This document shows, piece by piece, positions 23,974-34,186 of a stretch of DNA of 42,894 nt (its first letter is position 1; each line of letters opens with the position of its first letter). The translations under genes and the position numbers were made by a program. The DNA comes from Akkermansia muciniphila. Lineage in GTDB: Bacteria; Verrucomicrobiota; Verrucomicrobiia; Limisphaerales; SIAT01. Location of the stretch: the NCBI GenBank assembly GCA_945900775.1, contig CAMDJP010000023.1, forward strand, positions 1 to 42,894. The letters are read 5' to 3'. The notes beneath the pieces were generated by a model. The model did not search any database. It was not told where the DNA came from and worked only from the letters and a program-made list of their open reading frames with translations.

Positions 23974-25527
23974 TTAGAACTGCGCGCCGAGCAGCCAGGG
24001 CGCAAACTCCTCGTCGCCGAGACCGGCGAGTTCGCTCTTCGTTTTCTTGCCACTGGCTACAGCGACAATCTCCTCGAAGATGCGCATGCCGACCTGCTCC
24101 ACCGTCTCCGTACCGTCAAGAATAGTTCCGGCATTGAGGTCCATGTCCTCCTCCATCCACCGATAGAGCGTTGTGTTGGTGGCAACCTTGATGCAGGGCG
24201 AGGGTTTGCAACCATATACACTGCCGCGGCCCGTCGTGAATACGCCGACGTTGCAACCGCCAGCGACGAGGCCGGTCATGCTCACCGGATCGTAACCGGG
24301 CGTATCCATGAAACAAAAACCCGGCGTGGAAATCTCCTCGGCGTATTGATACACAGCCGCGAGGGGTGCTTGTCCGCCTTTCGCCACCGCGCCGAGGCTC
24401 TTCTCGATGATGGTCGTAAGGCCACCTTCCTTGTTGCCGTAGCTCGGGTTGTTGTCGATGGTGCCGCCGTTCGCGCGCGCGTATTCCTCCCACCAGCGGA
24501 TCAAGTCCACAATCTTCTGCCCGACGGCCGGCGTGACGGCACGTCGGGTCAACAGATGTTCTGCACCGTAAATCTCGGGCGTCTCCGCTAGCACGGCCGT
24601 GCCGCCGTATCGCACGAGTTCGTCCGACGCCACACCGAGCGCGGGGTTCGCGGTGATGCCGCTGTTACCGTCCGAGCCGCCGCAGTTCTCGGCGAGAATC
24701 AATTTGCTCACCGACTGCGATGTGCGACGGAGAGCGTTGGCTTGCGGCAGCAACTTCGCCACCGCCGCCGTAGCGGACTCCATCGTCTTGCGGATACCGC
24801 CACTGTTCTGAATCGTCAAAAAAGTCGGCACAGCCTCACCCGGCTTGAGTTGGTCGAGCTGATGCGCCTCGCGAATCTGATGCACCTGGTTCACCTCGCA
24901 ACCAAGGCCGATCATCACGTAACCAGCGATGTTTGGATGGCGCGCAATGCCCGCGGCCACACGCTGCAGCAGCTTGTGCGGTTCGCCAGGCTGAACGCCA
25001 CAGCCGACTTTGTGCGTGAAGGCAATCACGCCGTCCACATTCGGAAAATCGCGCTGAAACTCCGGCCCTTTGAAACGCTCGGCGACATACTTCGACACAC
25101 TCGCTGAGCAGTTCACCGTGGAGATGACAGCGATGTAATTGCGCGTGCCAACCTTGCCGCCGGGTCGAGCATAACCTTGAAACGTGCGCGCCTGCTCCGC
25201 CGGATGAAAAGCCACCGGGCGCACGTCGGCGCAGAATTGGTAGTCGCGCGTGAAGTCGCGCAGCACGAGGTTGTGCGTGTGCACGTGGTCGCCGACGGCG
25301 ATATTCCCTCGAGCGAATCCGATGGTCTGCCCGTATTTCCGGACCGGGGCGGCATCGGCGAGCGGCCGCAGCGCAAACTTGTGGCCAGCAGGAACCGTCC
25401 GGCTGAGCACGAGCCGCGATGAACCGTTCACCAGTTCGACGCCAGCCTTGATCGTCTGCTTGGCGACCGCCACGTCGTCCTCGTCACGCAACCGCAGCGC
25501 CACGTCCTCGAACTTCACTTGTGCCAT
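23974..25527 (-). CDS. UxaA-family altronate/galactarate dehydratase
   Basis: A 517-residue enzyme from the ATG at 25525-25527 (11 codons after the open frame begins). The N-terminal SAF domain is visible (HKFALRPLADAAPVRKYG, GDHVHTHNLVL), followed by the catalytic domain with VGTRNYIAVISTVNCSASVS, CGVQPGEPHKLLQRV, LAENCGGSDGNSGITANPAL, GFCFMDTPGYDPVSMTGLVA and FTTGRGSVYGCKPSPCIKVA. The family dehydrates sugar acids (altronate, galactarate) with a ferrous iron. Both halves are in one polypeptide, as in UxaA and GarD. It would serve hexuronate catabolism; the precise substrate is not decidable, and no uxaC/uxuB neighbours are present. Confidence 0.9.
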   Translation of the reverse strand: MAQVKFEDVALRLRDEDDVAVAKQTIKAGVELVNGSSRLVLSRTVPAGHKFALRPLADAAPVRKYGQTIGFARGNIAVGDHVHTHNLVLRDFTRDYQFCADVRPVAFHPAEQARTFQGYARPGGKVGTRNYIAVISTVNCSASVSKYVAERFKGPEFQRDFPNVDGVIAFTHKVGCGVQPGEPHKLLQRVAAGIARHPNIAGYVMIGLGCEVNQVHQIREAHQLDQLKPGEAVPTFLTIQNSGGIRKTMESATAAVAKLLPQANALRRTSQSVSKLILAENCGGSDGNSGITANPALGVASDELVRYGGTAVLAETPEIYGAEHLLTRRAVTPAVGQKIVDLIRWWEEYARANGGTIDNNPSYGNKEGGLTTIIEKSLGAVAKGGQAPLAAVYQYAEEISTPGFCFMDTPGYDPVSMTGLVAGGCNVGVFTTGRGSVYGCKPSPCIKVATNTTLYRWMEEDMDLNAGTILDGTETVEQVGMRIFEEIVAVASGKKTKSELAGLGDEEFAPWLLGAQF

Positions 25528-25584
25528 AAAACTAATGGCAGAGTAGCCGATACGGGTCACCGACGGAAGCGGCGAATGGCCCTC

Positions 25585-27852
25585 TCAGAGCGTACGGATC
25601 TCCACCCACGTCTCCTGCACGTGGCCGTCCGGCTGAGTGACGCGCAGCGTGTGACGGCCCAGAGCAAGTCGCACGAACGATCCGGCCCTCTCGCTCTCGA
25701 TGCGTAAGGTGGAACTTTCCCAGCGTCCCGTGCCGCCGCCGATTCGCAACGGCAGACGCTGACCCGATGCCGGCAAGTCGGGATCGAGATAAAACACGCT
25801 GCCGGGCAGGGGTGAAATCAGACGAGGGCTCGATGCCAGCGGCGTCTCTGTCAATACCACACGGTCGCCCAGCCAATTATCACGACTGGCTAGCCATTGT
25901 TCGTACTCCGTCGGCAATCGCACGCGACCCGCCGCATCTAAATCAGCGGGGGCTGCCATTCTCGGCAATGCGCGTGAAAGAAACTTCTCTCGCACGCCTC
26001 CCAGTTGATCGCTCGCGAGAAGTTTGCCGGTCAGGGGATGAATTGTACTTTCCACTACCTCCGCTGGCGATGCATACCATGACGTGCCACGGTGCTCGCG
26101 CAGATGGGTAAAAATCTCGTGGAGTAGCGGCGCCGCGCCAGTCACACCGGAGACGCGCTCCATCGGCGCGCCATCAAAGTTGCCGACCCACACACCCACG
26201 GTGAACTCCGGCGTGTAACCGAAGGCCCAGTTGTCGCGGAAATCCGAGCTGGTGCCGGTTTTGCAAGCGACGGGGAAATCGAAGCGCAGGCTTGAGTCCG
26301 CGCCGAAAGCCGCTGTACGCGCGAGGTTATCGCTCAACATGTCCGCCAGCAGAAACGACGTGCCAGCATCGAACACACGCCGCGCGGGCGCTGGCGGTTC
26401 ATCCACGATCAGCCGAAACGGCCGGTATTCGCCGAGGCGCGCGAGGCAGGCGTAGGCATTCGCCAACTCGAGCAACCGCGCTTCGGCGTTGCCGATGGTG
26501 AGACCGAGACCGTAGTGGTCCGTGTTTCGTTGGAGCGAAGTCAATCCACAGTCACGCAGAACGCGCAGCAGCGACTCCGGACCTCCCGCTCGTTCTAATA
26601 CACGCACGGCGGCGACGTTCAACGAGTTTGCCAGCGCGATGCGATAACGCACCGGCCCATGAAAGCGACGATGATAATTCTCAGGCCGAAACGTACCAGT
26701 GGGCGTAGCGAACTCGACCGGAACATCGGCTACAATGCTCGCTGGTGTATCGCCGCGCTCCATCGCGAGCAGGTAGGTGAATGGCTTGAAAGTGGAACCG
26801 GCCGAGCGTGAAGCCCACGCACCGTTCACCTGTCCGCCATCCGCCGCAAAAAAATCACCCGAGCCGACCAGCGCCAGCACGTCACCCGTGCGATTGTCGA
26901 GCACGACCCCTGCGGCGTGGCTTACGCGCCGGTCACGCAGCCGTCCTAGTTGTTCACGCACCACGCGTTCCACGAAGCGATTCAACTCAAGGTCCAGCGT
27001 CGTCGTCACCGCCCCAGAGCGCCCAGAGAATTCGTTTTGCGCGAGCACGAAGTCCGCGAAGTGCGGCGCGGCGAAGGCGCGACCGGCGGAACTCAGTCGC
27101 AGCGGCTCGGCAATCGCGCGCTCGAACTCCGCCTCGGCCAGCCAACCGTTGGCGCGCATTCGTTCGAGCACCAGCCGCTGACGCTGGCGCGCCCTTTGGG
27201 GATGGCGGAGCGGATTCAACCGCGCCGGGCCGTTCGGCAGCGCGGCGAGCAGCGCCGCCTCGGCAGGGCTGAGCTTCGCAAGCGGCTTGTCGAAATAGAA
27301 GCGAGCCGCGGTAGCCGCGCCATGGCAGAGGTTCCCATAATCAATGAGGTTGATGTACTCCTCGAAGATGCGCTGCTTGTCCCACACCTGCTCCAGCCGA
27401 AGCGCCTGTGCGGCCTCGACCACTTTCGTGCGCAGCGTGCGCGGTCGCGGTTCGGCGTTCTTGATAAGTTGCTGCGTGATAGTCGAGGCGCCGGAGACGA
27501 CACGCCCACGCGTCAGCCAATCCTTCGCCGCGCGGCTCGTCGCCAGCCAGTCCACACCCGCGTGGTGCCAAAACCGCTTATCCTCAGCCGCAAGCGTCGC
27601 GTGGACGAAAACCTCCGGCACCTCCGTGAGCCCGAGTCGTTTGTGGAAATGATGTTCCTCGTCCGGCACAGCGCGGAGCGTCTGCCCGTGGCGGTCGGTT
27701 AACTCAAGGCTCACCGAAGGCGCAGCGAACAACCCCGCGGGCAACGGCACGAACCTCAACGCAATCTGTCCTGCGCCAAACAGCACCAGCAACACCAACG
27801 TGGCTGGCACGAAGCGCGCGCGGTAGTTCGGCTTTTTCGTCGGCTCGTTCAT
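25585..27852 (-). CDS. pbpC: Penicillin-binding protein 1C
   Basis: A 755-residue inner-membrane bifunctional peptidoglycan synthase. The ATG at 27850-27852 is chosen because it is followed by a short cytoplasmic tail and one membrane segment (FVPATLVLLVLFGAG). The GT51 domain has catalytic Glu90 in AAEDKRFWHHAG and the GASTITQQLIKN motif. The transpeptidase domain has S353-T-F-K356 (SxxK), S410-L-N412 and K531-T-G. A BiPBP_C domain closes the protein (from about residue 670; LPLRIGGGTGRWESSTLRIE). The start is 7 bp after the stop of the alpha-2-macroglobulin gene: the same pairing as in E. coli, where pbpC lies beside yfhM. It is presumed to repair or build wall in step with the macroglobulin. 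Confidence 0.95.
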   Translation of the reverse strand: MNEPTKKPNYRARFVPATLVLLVLFGAGQIALRFVPLPAGLFAAPSVSLELTDRHGQTLRAVPDEEHHFHKRLGLTEVPEVFVHATLAAEDKRFWHHAGVDWLATSRAAKDWLTRGRVVSGASTITQQLIKNAEPRPRTLRTKVVEAAQALRLEQVWDKQRIFEEYINLIDYGNLCHGAATAARFYFDKPLAKLSPAEAALLAALPNGPARLNPLRHPQRARQRQRLVLERMRANGWLAEAEFERAIAEPLRLSSAGRAFAAPHFADFVLAQNEFSGRSGAVTTTLDLELNRFVERVVREQLGRLRDRRVSHAAGVVLDNRTGDVLALVGSGDFFAADGGQVNGAWASRSAGSTFKPFTYLLAMERGDTPASIVADVPVEFATPTGTFRPENYHRRFHGPVRYRIALANSLNVAAVRVLERAGGPESLLRVLRDCGLTSLQRNTDHYGLGLTIGNAEARLLELANAYACLARLGEYRPFRLIVDEPPAPARRVFDAGTSFLLADMLSDNLARTAAFGADSSLRFDFPVACKTGTSSDFRDNWAFGYTPEFTVGVWVGNFDGAPMERVSGVTGAAPLLHEIFTHLREHRGTSWYASPAEVVESTIHPLTGKLLASDQLGGVREKFLSRALPRMAAPADLDAAGRVRLPTEYEQWLASRDNWLGDRVVLTETPLASSPRLISPLPGSVFYLDPDLPASGQRLPLRIGGGTGRWESSTLRIESERAGSFVRLALGRHTLRVTQPDGHVQETWVEIRTL

Positions 27853-27859
27853 CGACTGT

Positions 27860-30800
27860 TCACCGCGCCGTCTCGCTGACGACCCGGCTCGTACCGGAGA
27901 AGCCGAAACGCTCGGGCTGATACATCGCCTCGACTTTCGCAGCAGGGGCGATAGCCATCCCAGCGGCACGAACGCGAGCGAGATACGTGATCGTGTAACG
28001 GCCCGGCGCGAGATGATCGCGGAAGAACAGAGCTCGGTCCGTGCGCAACTCGCGGAAGTCGCTGAACCAACCTTCCTCGGACTGCACCCTCGTGCGCTGG
28101 GTACGGAACTCAGGATTTACCGCCTCGAAAATCGCCGGTAACGGATCGTCCACCGCCACGTAATGTGCTGGCTGGCTAGCCTCAATTTCGAGCGTCACGC
28201 GAATGAGATCCCCCACGCGCGCCTCCTTCAACTCCGCGACCGCCCCGTCGTCCATCACGCGGTTGTAGCTCCGGAGGACGGCGAAGCCACTGTTCTGCCG
28301 CGGCGTCTCCATGACCGCCGAGCGCGTCTCAATCTTCAACTGCGTGAAGAGCCGCCCGGGTTGGGAAAGGACGAGTTGCAGCGGTGCCGTGCGAAGCGCA
28401 GCGCCGTGGAGTAACGCGAGCTGAAACGTGCGTTTGTTCGGTCCTAATTCGAAGGGGAAACTCCGCCCTTCCCACGCGACGGTGCCCGCCAGTGGCTTCG
28501 CGGACTTCTCGACGCGCCGCGCGTACTCGGTGAGCGCGAGCAGCGGCCACGCGTTGCCCTGCGTGGTGAGCCAGTGGCCGTCGCGGCGCCCGGCGAGCAA
28601 CTCGGTCACTAGTCGATCCACCTGTGGATCCTGGGGACGAAGCCGGCACCACGCGAGGAGACGGACAGCCAATGCACGCGCAGGCGAACCGAACCAATCC
28701 CCTTCACTAACCCGGACCGCAGGCTTGCCGGTGAGAAGTTCCTCCGCCATCACCGTCTTATTTTTACCTTCGCCTGCCAGCACAGCCAGCGCAAGCAATG
28801 CACGGTCTTCCTCGCCGAGCGTCGCGCGTACTTGAAAAGCTTTTTCGATGTAAGCCGGTTCGGCTCGTCCAAGCGACGCGAGCGTGTAGAGAGCAAGACA
28901 TTGCTCTCCCTCCCCGACCACGCGAAGTTGCCGGCGCAGGTAATCGGCGAGGCGATTCAGCGATTCCTCGGGCACGCTGTGGCCGCGTTCCTTCGCGAGG
29001 GCGAGTGCCAGTCCGCTATAGGCACTGCCCCACAGCATCGGCTCGCGCGCCCCAGGCCAATAGCCCAAGCCACCCGACCCGGTCTGCATCGAGACCAGCC
29101 GGTTGATACCTTTCCCGACAATATCCCGAACCTCGTTGGTGCCACGGTTGGAAACTGGCAGGACCTCGCGCAGTTCGTCGAACAACACCCACGGCAACAG
29201 GCTTGAACTGGTCTGTTCGACGCAACCATACGGATAAGTCAACAGGTGGGCGGCTGCCTCGCGCAGTTCGACCAGGCGCGAGTTTGCGAGCACGAGCGAG
29301 ATGGTGCCGTCGCCGTCGCGCAGCTGCGGATTGGCGAGCGTGAGCAGATTCGTTTCGCCCGACTCGAGACGTCCCAAGTGAACCTCTTTCAAGAGGGGCG
29401 CGATGTGGCCGACGTTCAGCCGGCTTTGCACCGCATCGGCGAATGCGCTTCGCGCTGGATCTGTGAAACGGGCACGCCACGACCAGATTGCCTCGCCGGC
29501 CTGCTTGAACTCGATTGGTACATCCAACGTCGCGGTCCCCTTCGCTGGAATCGTGAGTCGTTGCGTAGCCTCAGCACCGGCGAGTGCGGCCTTGTCATCG
29601 AGTTGCAATCCCACTTCGACCTCACCAGCCGCGTCGGTCTGATTGTGAACGACGGCGCGGGCAAGCAGGCGGTCGCCGACGTTTGCGAAGCGCGCCAAGG
29701 CCGGCTCAATCATCAGCGGCTTGTGGATGCGGAAGGCGGACTCCGCGGCGCCAAACTGGCTTTGCCGCGTGTGAGCGATTGCAAATACGCGGTAGCGGGT
29801 AAGGCCATCCGGCGCGGCAAAAACGGCTGTCGCTTTTCCTTCGGCATCGGTGACGAGTCGCGCGTTCCAGAACGCGCAGGCAAGGAAGTTCTTTCGCAAC
29901 GGCGTGTCGCCACCTTCGCCACCCTCGCCGCCGCCGCCGACGATGTGGCCCTTGTTAGCGAACGCGACGCGGTTCGGATCTTCCGTGAGCATTTGAGGGA
30001 AGCTCGTTGAAGTGATAACAGAAAGAGGCCGCGGCGCAAAAAAGAAGGCGTGCAAGTCGGGTCTCTGATAAGCGGCGAGGCTGAGCACACCCTCGTCCAC
30101 CGCGTAAAGCGTAATCTCTGCGTTCGCGACCGACTGGCCGCGGAAGTCTTTTACATCGGCCACGACGTTGACCTTCTCGGCAGGCTGATAATCAATCCGC
30201 TCAAGCGCGACGTTTACGGCGAGTTTCGACTCCGGCCGCGTCACATTAATCTGACAATAGCCGAGACGGAATTCAGCTGCCTTCACTTGCCGCGAACTTT
30301 GCTGGGCACCACGTAGGAGCAATACGGAAACGAAGATGTTCGGTGCATCCTCCGCGAGGAGCGGCACCTCGATGGCAGGCGCGTTGCCGTTGAGCGTGGT
30401 GACGAACGAACGCCGAATGTTCTCACGCTCGATAGTGACCAGAGCAGGCCCTTGAATCGGCGTCTTCACGAGGATGAGAGCCTTGTCGCCCGGCTGATAT
30501 TCGCGACGGTCGGGCACGAGCACGACAGTCGCCTCATTGCGATAATCCCATGCGAGTGGCTTCGCCTCGCCAACGACGTGTAACTCGACAGCCGTGAACA
30601 CAGGGCGACCAGCGCCATCCGCACCGCGCGCCTCGACGATGTACTGTCCCGGACCCGGCGGGGTTAATTTTGTGATAACCGCGCCGCTGGTTTTCCACTC
30701 CCCGTTCTCACGACGCGGAATCAGCGTGCGGAGCGTTTGCGTCGCGATTTTTTCCGTGCGCCGCTCATTTTTGTAAACGATGACGCCACCAGCCCCTTTC

Positions 30801-33556
30801 TGACGAAGCGAATGCCATTGGACCTTGGAAAGAGTGACTTCGGCATCAGCCGACGCCGTCAGCGGCACACCATCAGCACCGACGGCAATCAGCTCCAGTT
30901 CTAGCGACTCACCGGCGCGCAGAACTTCACGCGATTGACGCAAACCAAAGTAATGCGCCGAACTGTGTCGCGTGTAACGCTCGCTGGCGGAAATCGTCTG
31001 CTGGTTCACGTCCGTAACCTCGACGAGCAAATCGACCGAGAACGGGCGAGGCGAGCGCGGATTCGCAATCAATTCAGGGTCGAGCGTGGTCTCGCCGCGT
31101 TCATCGAGCCGACCAGAACCGTTGATCGCAAGCGGCGCCGGGCCTTCTTCATTATCACCACGGCCAGCCTGATCGAAGAATGTGAAACCATCGAAGTTGT
31201 GAACCCACAACTCCTCTTGCGCGGCGTCGATTGACCACCGAACCTCAGCCTTGGCGAGCGGCTTGCCGAAATAATAGGCCGCCTTGATTGGCAGGCGCAG
31301 CTGCTCGCCGGGCGCAATCTGGCGCCTCTCAGGCAGCGTGATTTGAAACGCGTTCGGCTTGTACTCCTGCACCGCGAAAGAGTGCGTTGCGTTAAACGCG
31401 CCGGCCTCAATCTCGACTCGGTAATGCCCCAGCACGCCCTGCGGCAACACGATGTCGGCATCCAACGAACCGTGGACCGTAAAGGTGACGTTGGTCTCGA
31501 AGAACGGATGGTCGCGGGCATCGAAACATTTGACACGACCGCGCAACTTGCTAGGTGCGACGAGTTGACCCTGCTGAAACCGGCGTGCGACACCCTTCAG
31601 ATGAACCGTCTCGCCTGAGCGATAGACCGGACGGTCCGTGAAGAGCATCAAGCGCTCAGGCCCGACATCTTCACCGCGTGAGTCGAACAGGACGTTGAAA
31701 CGATAGTGGGGAATCTTCGTCTCCCAGTCGTTAATCCTCAGCGCATGCAGATCCTCATGGTGCTCGGCCATCAACCAGACCGCACCCTTTTCAGAGGAAA
31801 GCTGCGCCACGCCGTGCTCGTCCGTCTGCGCAACGTTGAGCTCGGAGTTCTCGTTGTTAAAAATTCGAACGTTCGCCTCCGGTACCGGTCGGCCGGTCGC
31901 GAGTGAAAAGACGTGGACAAACAGTTTTTCTCCGGCACGTTTCCAGACCAAACCGAGATCGGTAACCTGCAACAGCGTTTGCGTCTTGTGCACCGCCAAC
32001 TGGCCTCGGTGGTCAGGCTGGCGTCCCAAGCCGTCCACCGAGACGAAAATCGCGCCGGTCTTAGCTCCGCCCAAAAGTTCGTCCACCGACAATTCCATCC
32101 GCGAGGCAGTGTCTATCGGCTCATTCGATTCTAGGGTTCGACTGAAGACGGTCTGACCGGCCATCAGATTGTAATCGAGCGACTGCGCGCGCTCGGCGTC
32201 CTCGTATATGCCGCCAGGGGAGTCTCCCGCGTAGCGCTGGTATCCGCGCAGAGCGTGGATGAGCGTGCCACGATCAAGCCGCTTGGCGCGGACGTGGAGC
32301 GAGGTATTATTCACGCTCACTAACTCACAACGCCGTTGGCCGGCGGCGAATTGAGAGGCAGAAAAGCTGGCAAGCTGCACGCGTGGCGTAATCGGTTTGA
32401 AGACCACACTTTCGCTGCGCGGCTGTTTCGTCGCGTAGCCAGCGGCAGATTTCAGGCCGGCCGGAATCACAACCGTGTAGGTTTTTTCTAGTTCAAATGT
32501 GCCCGTGAACTGAATCGCGCGACCGGTCACCGTGGCGTTCAGATCGACAGGGAGCGGCGTGATAGCAAACTGCTTCAGCAAAACTGCCGCATTCGTCTCC
32601 GGTGCAAACATTCCCGAAAAAACCACCGACAACACACGCCCTTGACCGATCTCGTTCATCGCCATCACCTGCGTCAACGCAAATGGCTTCACATCGCCGA
32701 CGGCAACCTCGACTTCTTTTCGGATGCGAGAAGCGCCTACCGCGCTGGGCAATCCTGCGCGCACGACCAATCGCCAGCCTTCGCCTTCCGGCAGCCGACT
32801 CGCAGGCGTGACGGCGAGGCGATTGGCGACTGGTTCGTTTTTCTTTTCTCCTGGATGTAAGCGCGACGTCGGCGCAACCCACACAGGCTTCTTTCGGGCG
32901 GCATGAAATCGCTCCTCCCAAGTCAACATCTGCTTATCCTCATCCTCAAAGTCCGCCGAACGCATCTTCTGGCCTACCTTCACCGGCACGCGATGGTTGT
33001 TTTTGTCTCGGAACTCGAGGAACCGTTCAGCCTTCTCCGCCAACACCGCGGTGTTGAACGTCAACGTCACGCGCCCAAAAGCGTCGTCATCCGACCAGCC
33101 TCGTTCCAAACGACCGGCGACCGTCAGCGACGGCGTAGTGAAGGACCGATCGAGACGTGCGGTCAGTGGACGGCCTTCCGCGTTCTTTAAATCGGCGCGC
33201 AAGCGCACCCGGTAGGTTTGATCGAGCTTGAACGGTTCGCTCGGCGTGAAGACGCCACTGCGGCGACTGAGCCAGAAGAATTGTCCCGCCAGCGGCGGTT
33301 CGAGAAGTAGCGGTGATGCAGCAGCAGGCAGACCAACGAAATCAGCGGTAATCACATCTTCGTCAAAGCGCACCTCGAAAGTGCTGGCCGGCTCCAATTC
33401 GTCGTGCGCGAGCATCAGGCGCGAGCCTTGTTCCACACGTTCTTTAGAGCCCCCGCACGCCGTCAGATTCAGCAATATGAGGAGCGCGCAGAGTTGAAAT
33501 ACACCGAACGGAAAGGCAACGGGGTGACACTGCCTAAGGGGTTGGCTGGTGAACAT
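27860..33556 (-). CDS. Bacterial alpha-2-macroglobulin lipoprotein with thioester
   Basis: An 1898-residue periplasmic lipoprotein. The signal ends in a lipobox, LTAC-G (FQLCALLILLNLTACGGSK). MG2 is recognisable at about 635 (LMLFTDRPVYRSGETVHLKG), and the central region has EITLYAVDEGVLSLAAY. The intact thioester motif is C1445-V-E-Q in TYPYGCVEQTSSSLLPW, followed by the alpha-helical thioester domain (VGKGINRLVSMQTGSGGLGY) and a C-terminal receptor-like domain (LRTDRALFFRDHLAPGRYTI). Such YfhM-type proteins trap attacking proteases, a defensive function; here pbpC follows in the same operon. Length is a little above that of E. coli YfhM (1653 aa). The start has a weak AGAG ribosome site. 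Confidence 0.95.
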   Translation of the reverse strand: MFTSQPLRQCHPVAFPFGVFQLCALLILLNLTACGGSKERVEQGSRLMLAHDELEPASTFEVRFDEDVITADFVGLPAAASPLLLEPPLAGQFFWLSRRSGVFTPSEPFKLDQTYRVRLRADLKNAEGRPLTARLDRSFTTPSLTVAGRLERGWSDDDAFGRVTLTFNTAVLAEKAERFLEFRDKNNHRVPVKVGQKMRSADFEDEDKQMLTWEERFHAARKKPVWVAPTSRLHPGEKKNEPVANRLAVTPASRLPEGEGWRLVVRAGLPSAVGASRIRKEVEVAVGDVKPFALTQVMAMNEIGQGRVLSVVFSGMFAPETNAAVLLKQFAITPLPVDLNATVTGRAIQFTGTFELEKTYTVVIPAGLKSAAGYATKQPRSESVVFKPITPRVQLASFSASQFAAGQRRCELVSVNNTSLHVRAKRLDRGTLIHALRGYQRYAGDSPGGIYEDAERAQSLDYNLMAGQTVFSRTLESNEPIDTASRMELSVDELLGGAKTGAIFVSVDGLGRQPDHRGQLAVHKTQTLLQVTDLGLVWKRAGEKLFVHVFSLATGRPVPEANVRIFNNENSELNVAQTDEHGVAQLSSEKGAVWLMAEHHEDLHALRINDWETKIPHYRFNVLFDSRGEDVGPERLMLFTDRPVYRSGETVHLKGVARRFQQGQLVAPSKLRGRVKCFDARDHPFFETNVTFTVHGSLDADIVLPQGVLGHYRVEIEAGAFNATHSFAVQEYKPNAFQITLPERRQIAPGEQLRLPIKAAYYFGKPLAKAEVRWSIDAAQEELWVHNFDGFTFFDQAGRGDNEEGPAPLAINGSGRLDERGETTLDPELIANPRSPRPFSVDLLVEVTDVNQQTISASERYTRHSSAHYFGLRQSREVLRAGESLELELIAVGADGVPLTASADAEVTLSKVQWHSLRQKGAGGVIVYKNERRTEKIATQTLRTLIPRRENGEWKTSGAVITKLTPPGPGQYIVEARGADGAGRPVFTAVELHVVGEAKPLAWDYRNEATVVLVPDRREYQPGDKALILVKTPIQGPALVTIERENIRRSFVTTLNGNAPAIEVPLLAEDAPNIFVSVLLLRGAQQSSRQVKAAEFRLGYCQINVTRPESKLAVNVALERIDYQPAEKVNVVADVKDFRGQSVANAEITLYAVDEGVLSLAAYQRPDLHAFFFAPRPLSVITSTSFPQMLTEDPNRVAFANKGHIVGGGGEGGEGGDTPLRKNFLACAFWNARLVTDAEGKATAVFAAPDGLTRYRVFAIAHTRQSQFGAAESAFRIHKPLMIEPALARFANVGDRLLARAVVHNQTDAAGEVEVGLQLDDKAALAGAEATQRLTIPAKGTATLDVPIEFKQAGEAIWSWRARFTDPARSAFADAVQSRLNVGHIAPLLKEVHLGRLESGETNLLTLANPQLRDGDGTISLVLANSRLVELREAAAHLLTYPYGCVEQTSSSLLPWVLFDELREVLPVSNRGTNEVRDIVGKGINRLVSMQTGSGGLGYWPGAREPMLWGSAYSGLALALAKERGHSVPEESLNRLADYLRRQLRVVGEGEQCLALYTLASLGRAEPAYIEKAFQVRATLGEEDRALLALAVLAGEGKNKTVMAEELLTGKPAVRVSEGDWFGSPARALAVRLLAWCRLRPQDPQVDRLVTELLAGRRDGHWLTTQGNAWPLLALTEYARRVEKSAKPLAGTVAWEGRSFPFELGPNKRTFQLALLHGAALRTAPLQLVLSQPGRLFTQLKIETRSAVMETPRQNSGFAVLRSYNRVMDDGAVAELKEARVGDLIRVTLEIEASQPAHYVAVDDPLPAIFEAVNPEFRTQRTRVQSEEGWFSDFRELRTDRALFFRDHLAPGRYTITYLARVRAAGMAIAPAAKVEAMYQPERFGFSGTSRVVSETAR

Positions 33557-33677
33557 TTTTTGTCTCTTTTTGCCGACTTCGGCAGGTGGCGACGATGGAT
33601 GCCAGCCAACAGCTTCGCAAGGTGAAGTTATTCACCCAAGGAGGAGATGCGGACGAAAGGGAAAGCCGACCTCTGAA

Positions 33678-33896
33678 TCAAGCGTAAGCGTTAAAGATCA
33701 CTCCGGCTTTCGGTGTGGGACCGACGATTCCAGAAGATGGCTGTGTAATAATGATGCCGCGCGGGGAATTCTCAGCATCCACAAGAGTATACGCCCCCCC
33801 GTTCAATCGCGCGATCTCACGCCGGAATTGGTCGGCGCTCGAAAATAACTCCAGCCGAAGCACTGGCGCTCGCTCGCTTTGAATGCGGTCAATCAT
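33678..33896 (-). CDS. Small hypothetical protein (72 aa)
   Basis: A 72-residue ATG frame with an upstream AAGAAAAAG-like ribosome site 6-14 bases before the start. Composition is protein-like (LRLELFSSADQFRREIARL then LVDAENSPRGIIITQPSSGI), with a probable helix, then beta-strands. There is no signal peptide. It lies 121 bp upstream of the macroglobulin gene on the same strand and could share its transcript. I do not recognise a family. No ORF of comparable character lies opposite. It could be a small regulator or a chance frame. Confidence 0.45.
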   Translation of the reverse strand: MIDRIQSERAPVLRLELFSSADQFRREIARLNGGAYTLVDAENSPRGIIITQPSSGIVGPTPKAGVIFNAYA

Positions 33897-33977
33897 GGCT
33901 TTTTCTTAAAATAGACCTCAATAGAACTCGGCAAAAAAAACCGCGAACTTAGAATTATTTGTACAATAAAAACCGCC

Positions 33978-34166
33978 TCACGCCTGCTTGGTTAGTCCGA
34001 TTGACTCCACCAACCGCTGAGCCATCTCGCGGTAACCTTCAGAACCAATCGGTTTGAGGAGATAATCGGCGAAATTGAGCACGGCGCAAGCGGAAGGCGT
34101 GGGGTTTCGCAGACTAGAAATGGATTGCCACACAGAGGCCAAAAGCGTATCGAAGGCGCAGTCAAT
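33978..34166 (-). pseudogene. Possible C-terminal gene remnant with DYLLKPI motif
   Basis: Between stop codons at 34167-34169 and 33978-33980 the minus strand has a 62-codon frame without an ATG near its beginning. It ends ADYLLKPIGSEGYREMAQRL then VESIGLTKQA. The YLLKPI segment followed by an amphipathic helix resembles the end of a response-regulator receiver domain, where the Lys-Pro is conserved. The upstream Asp and Ser/Thr elements are absent because the frame is closed. It may be a truncated receiver-domain gene, cut by the region now holding the PQQ-like gene. The likeness is short and may be coincidental. Confidence 0.3.
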
Positions 34167-34186
34167 TTAACTCGTCCAACCCACAT

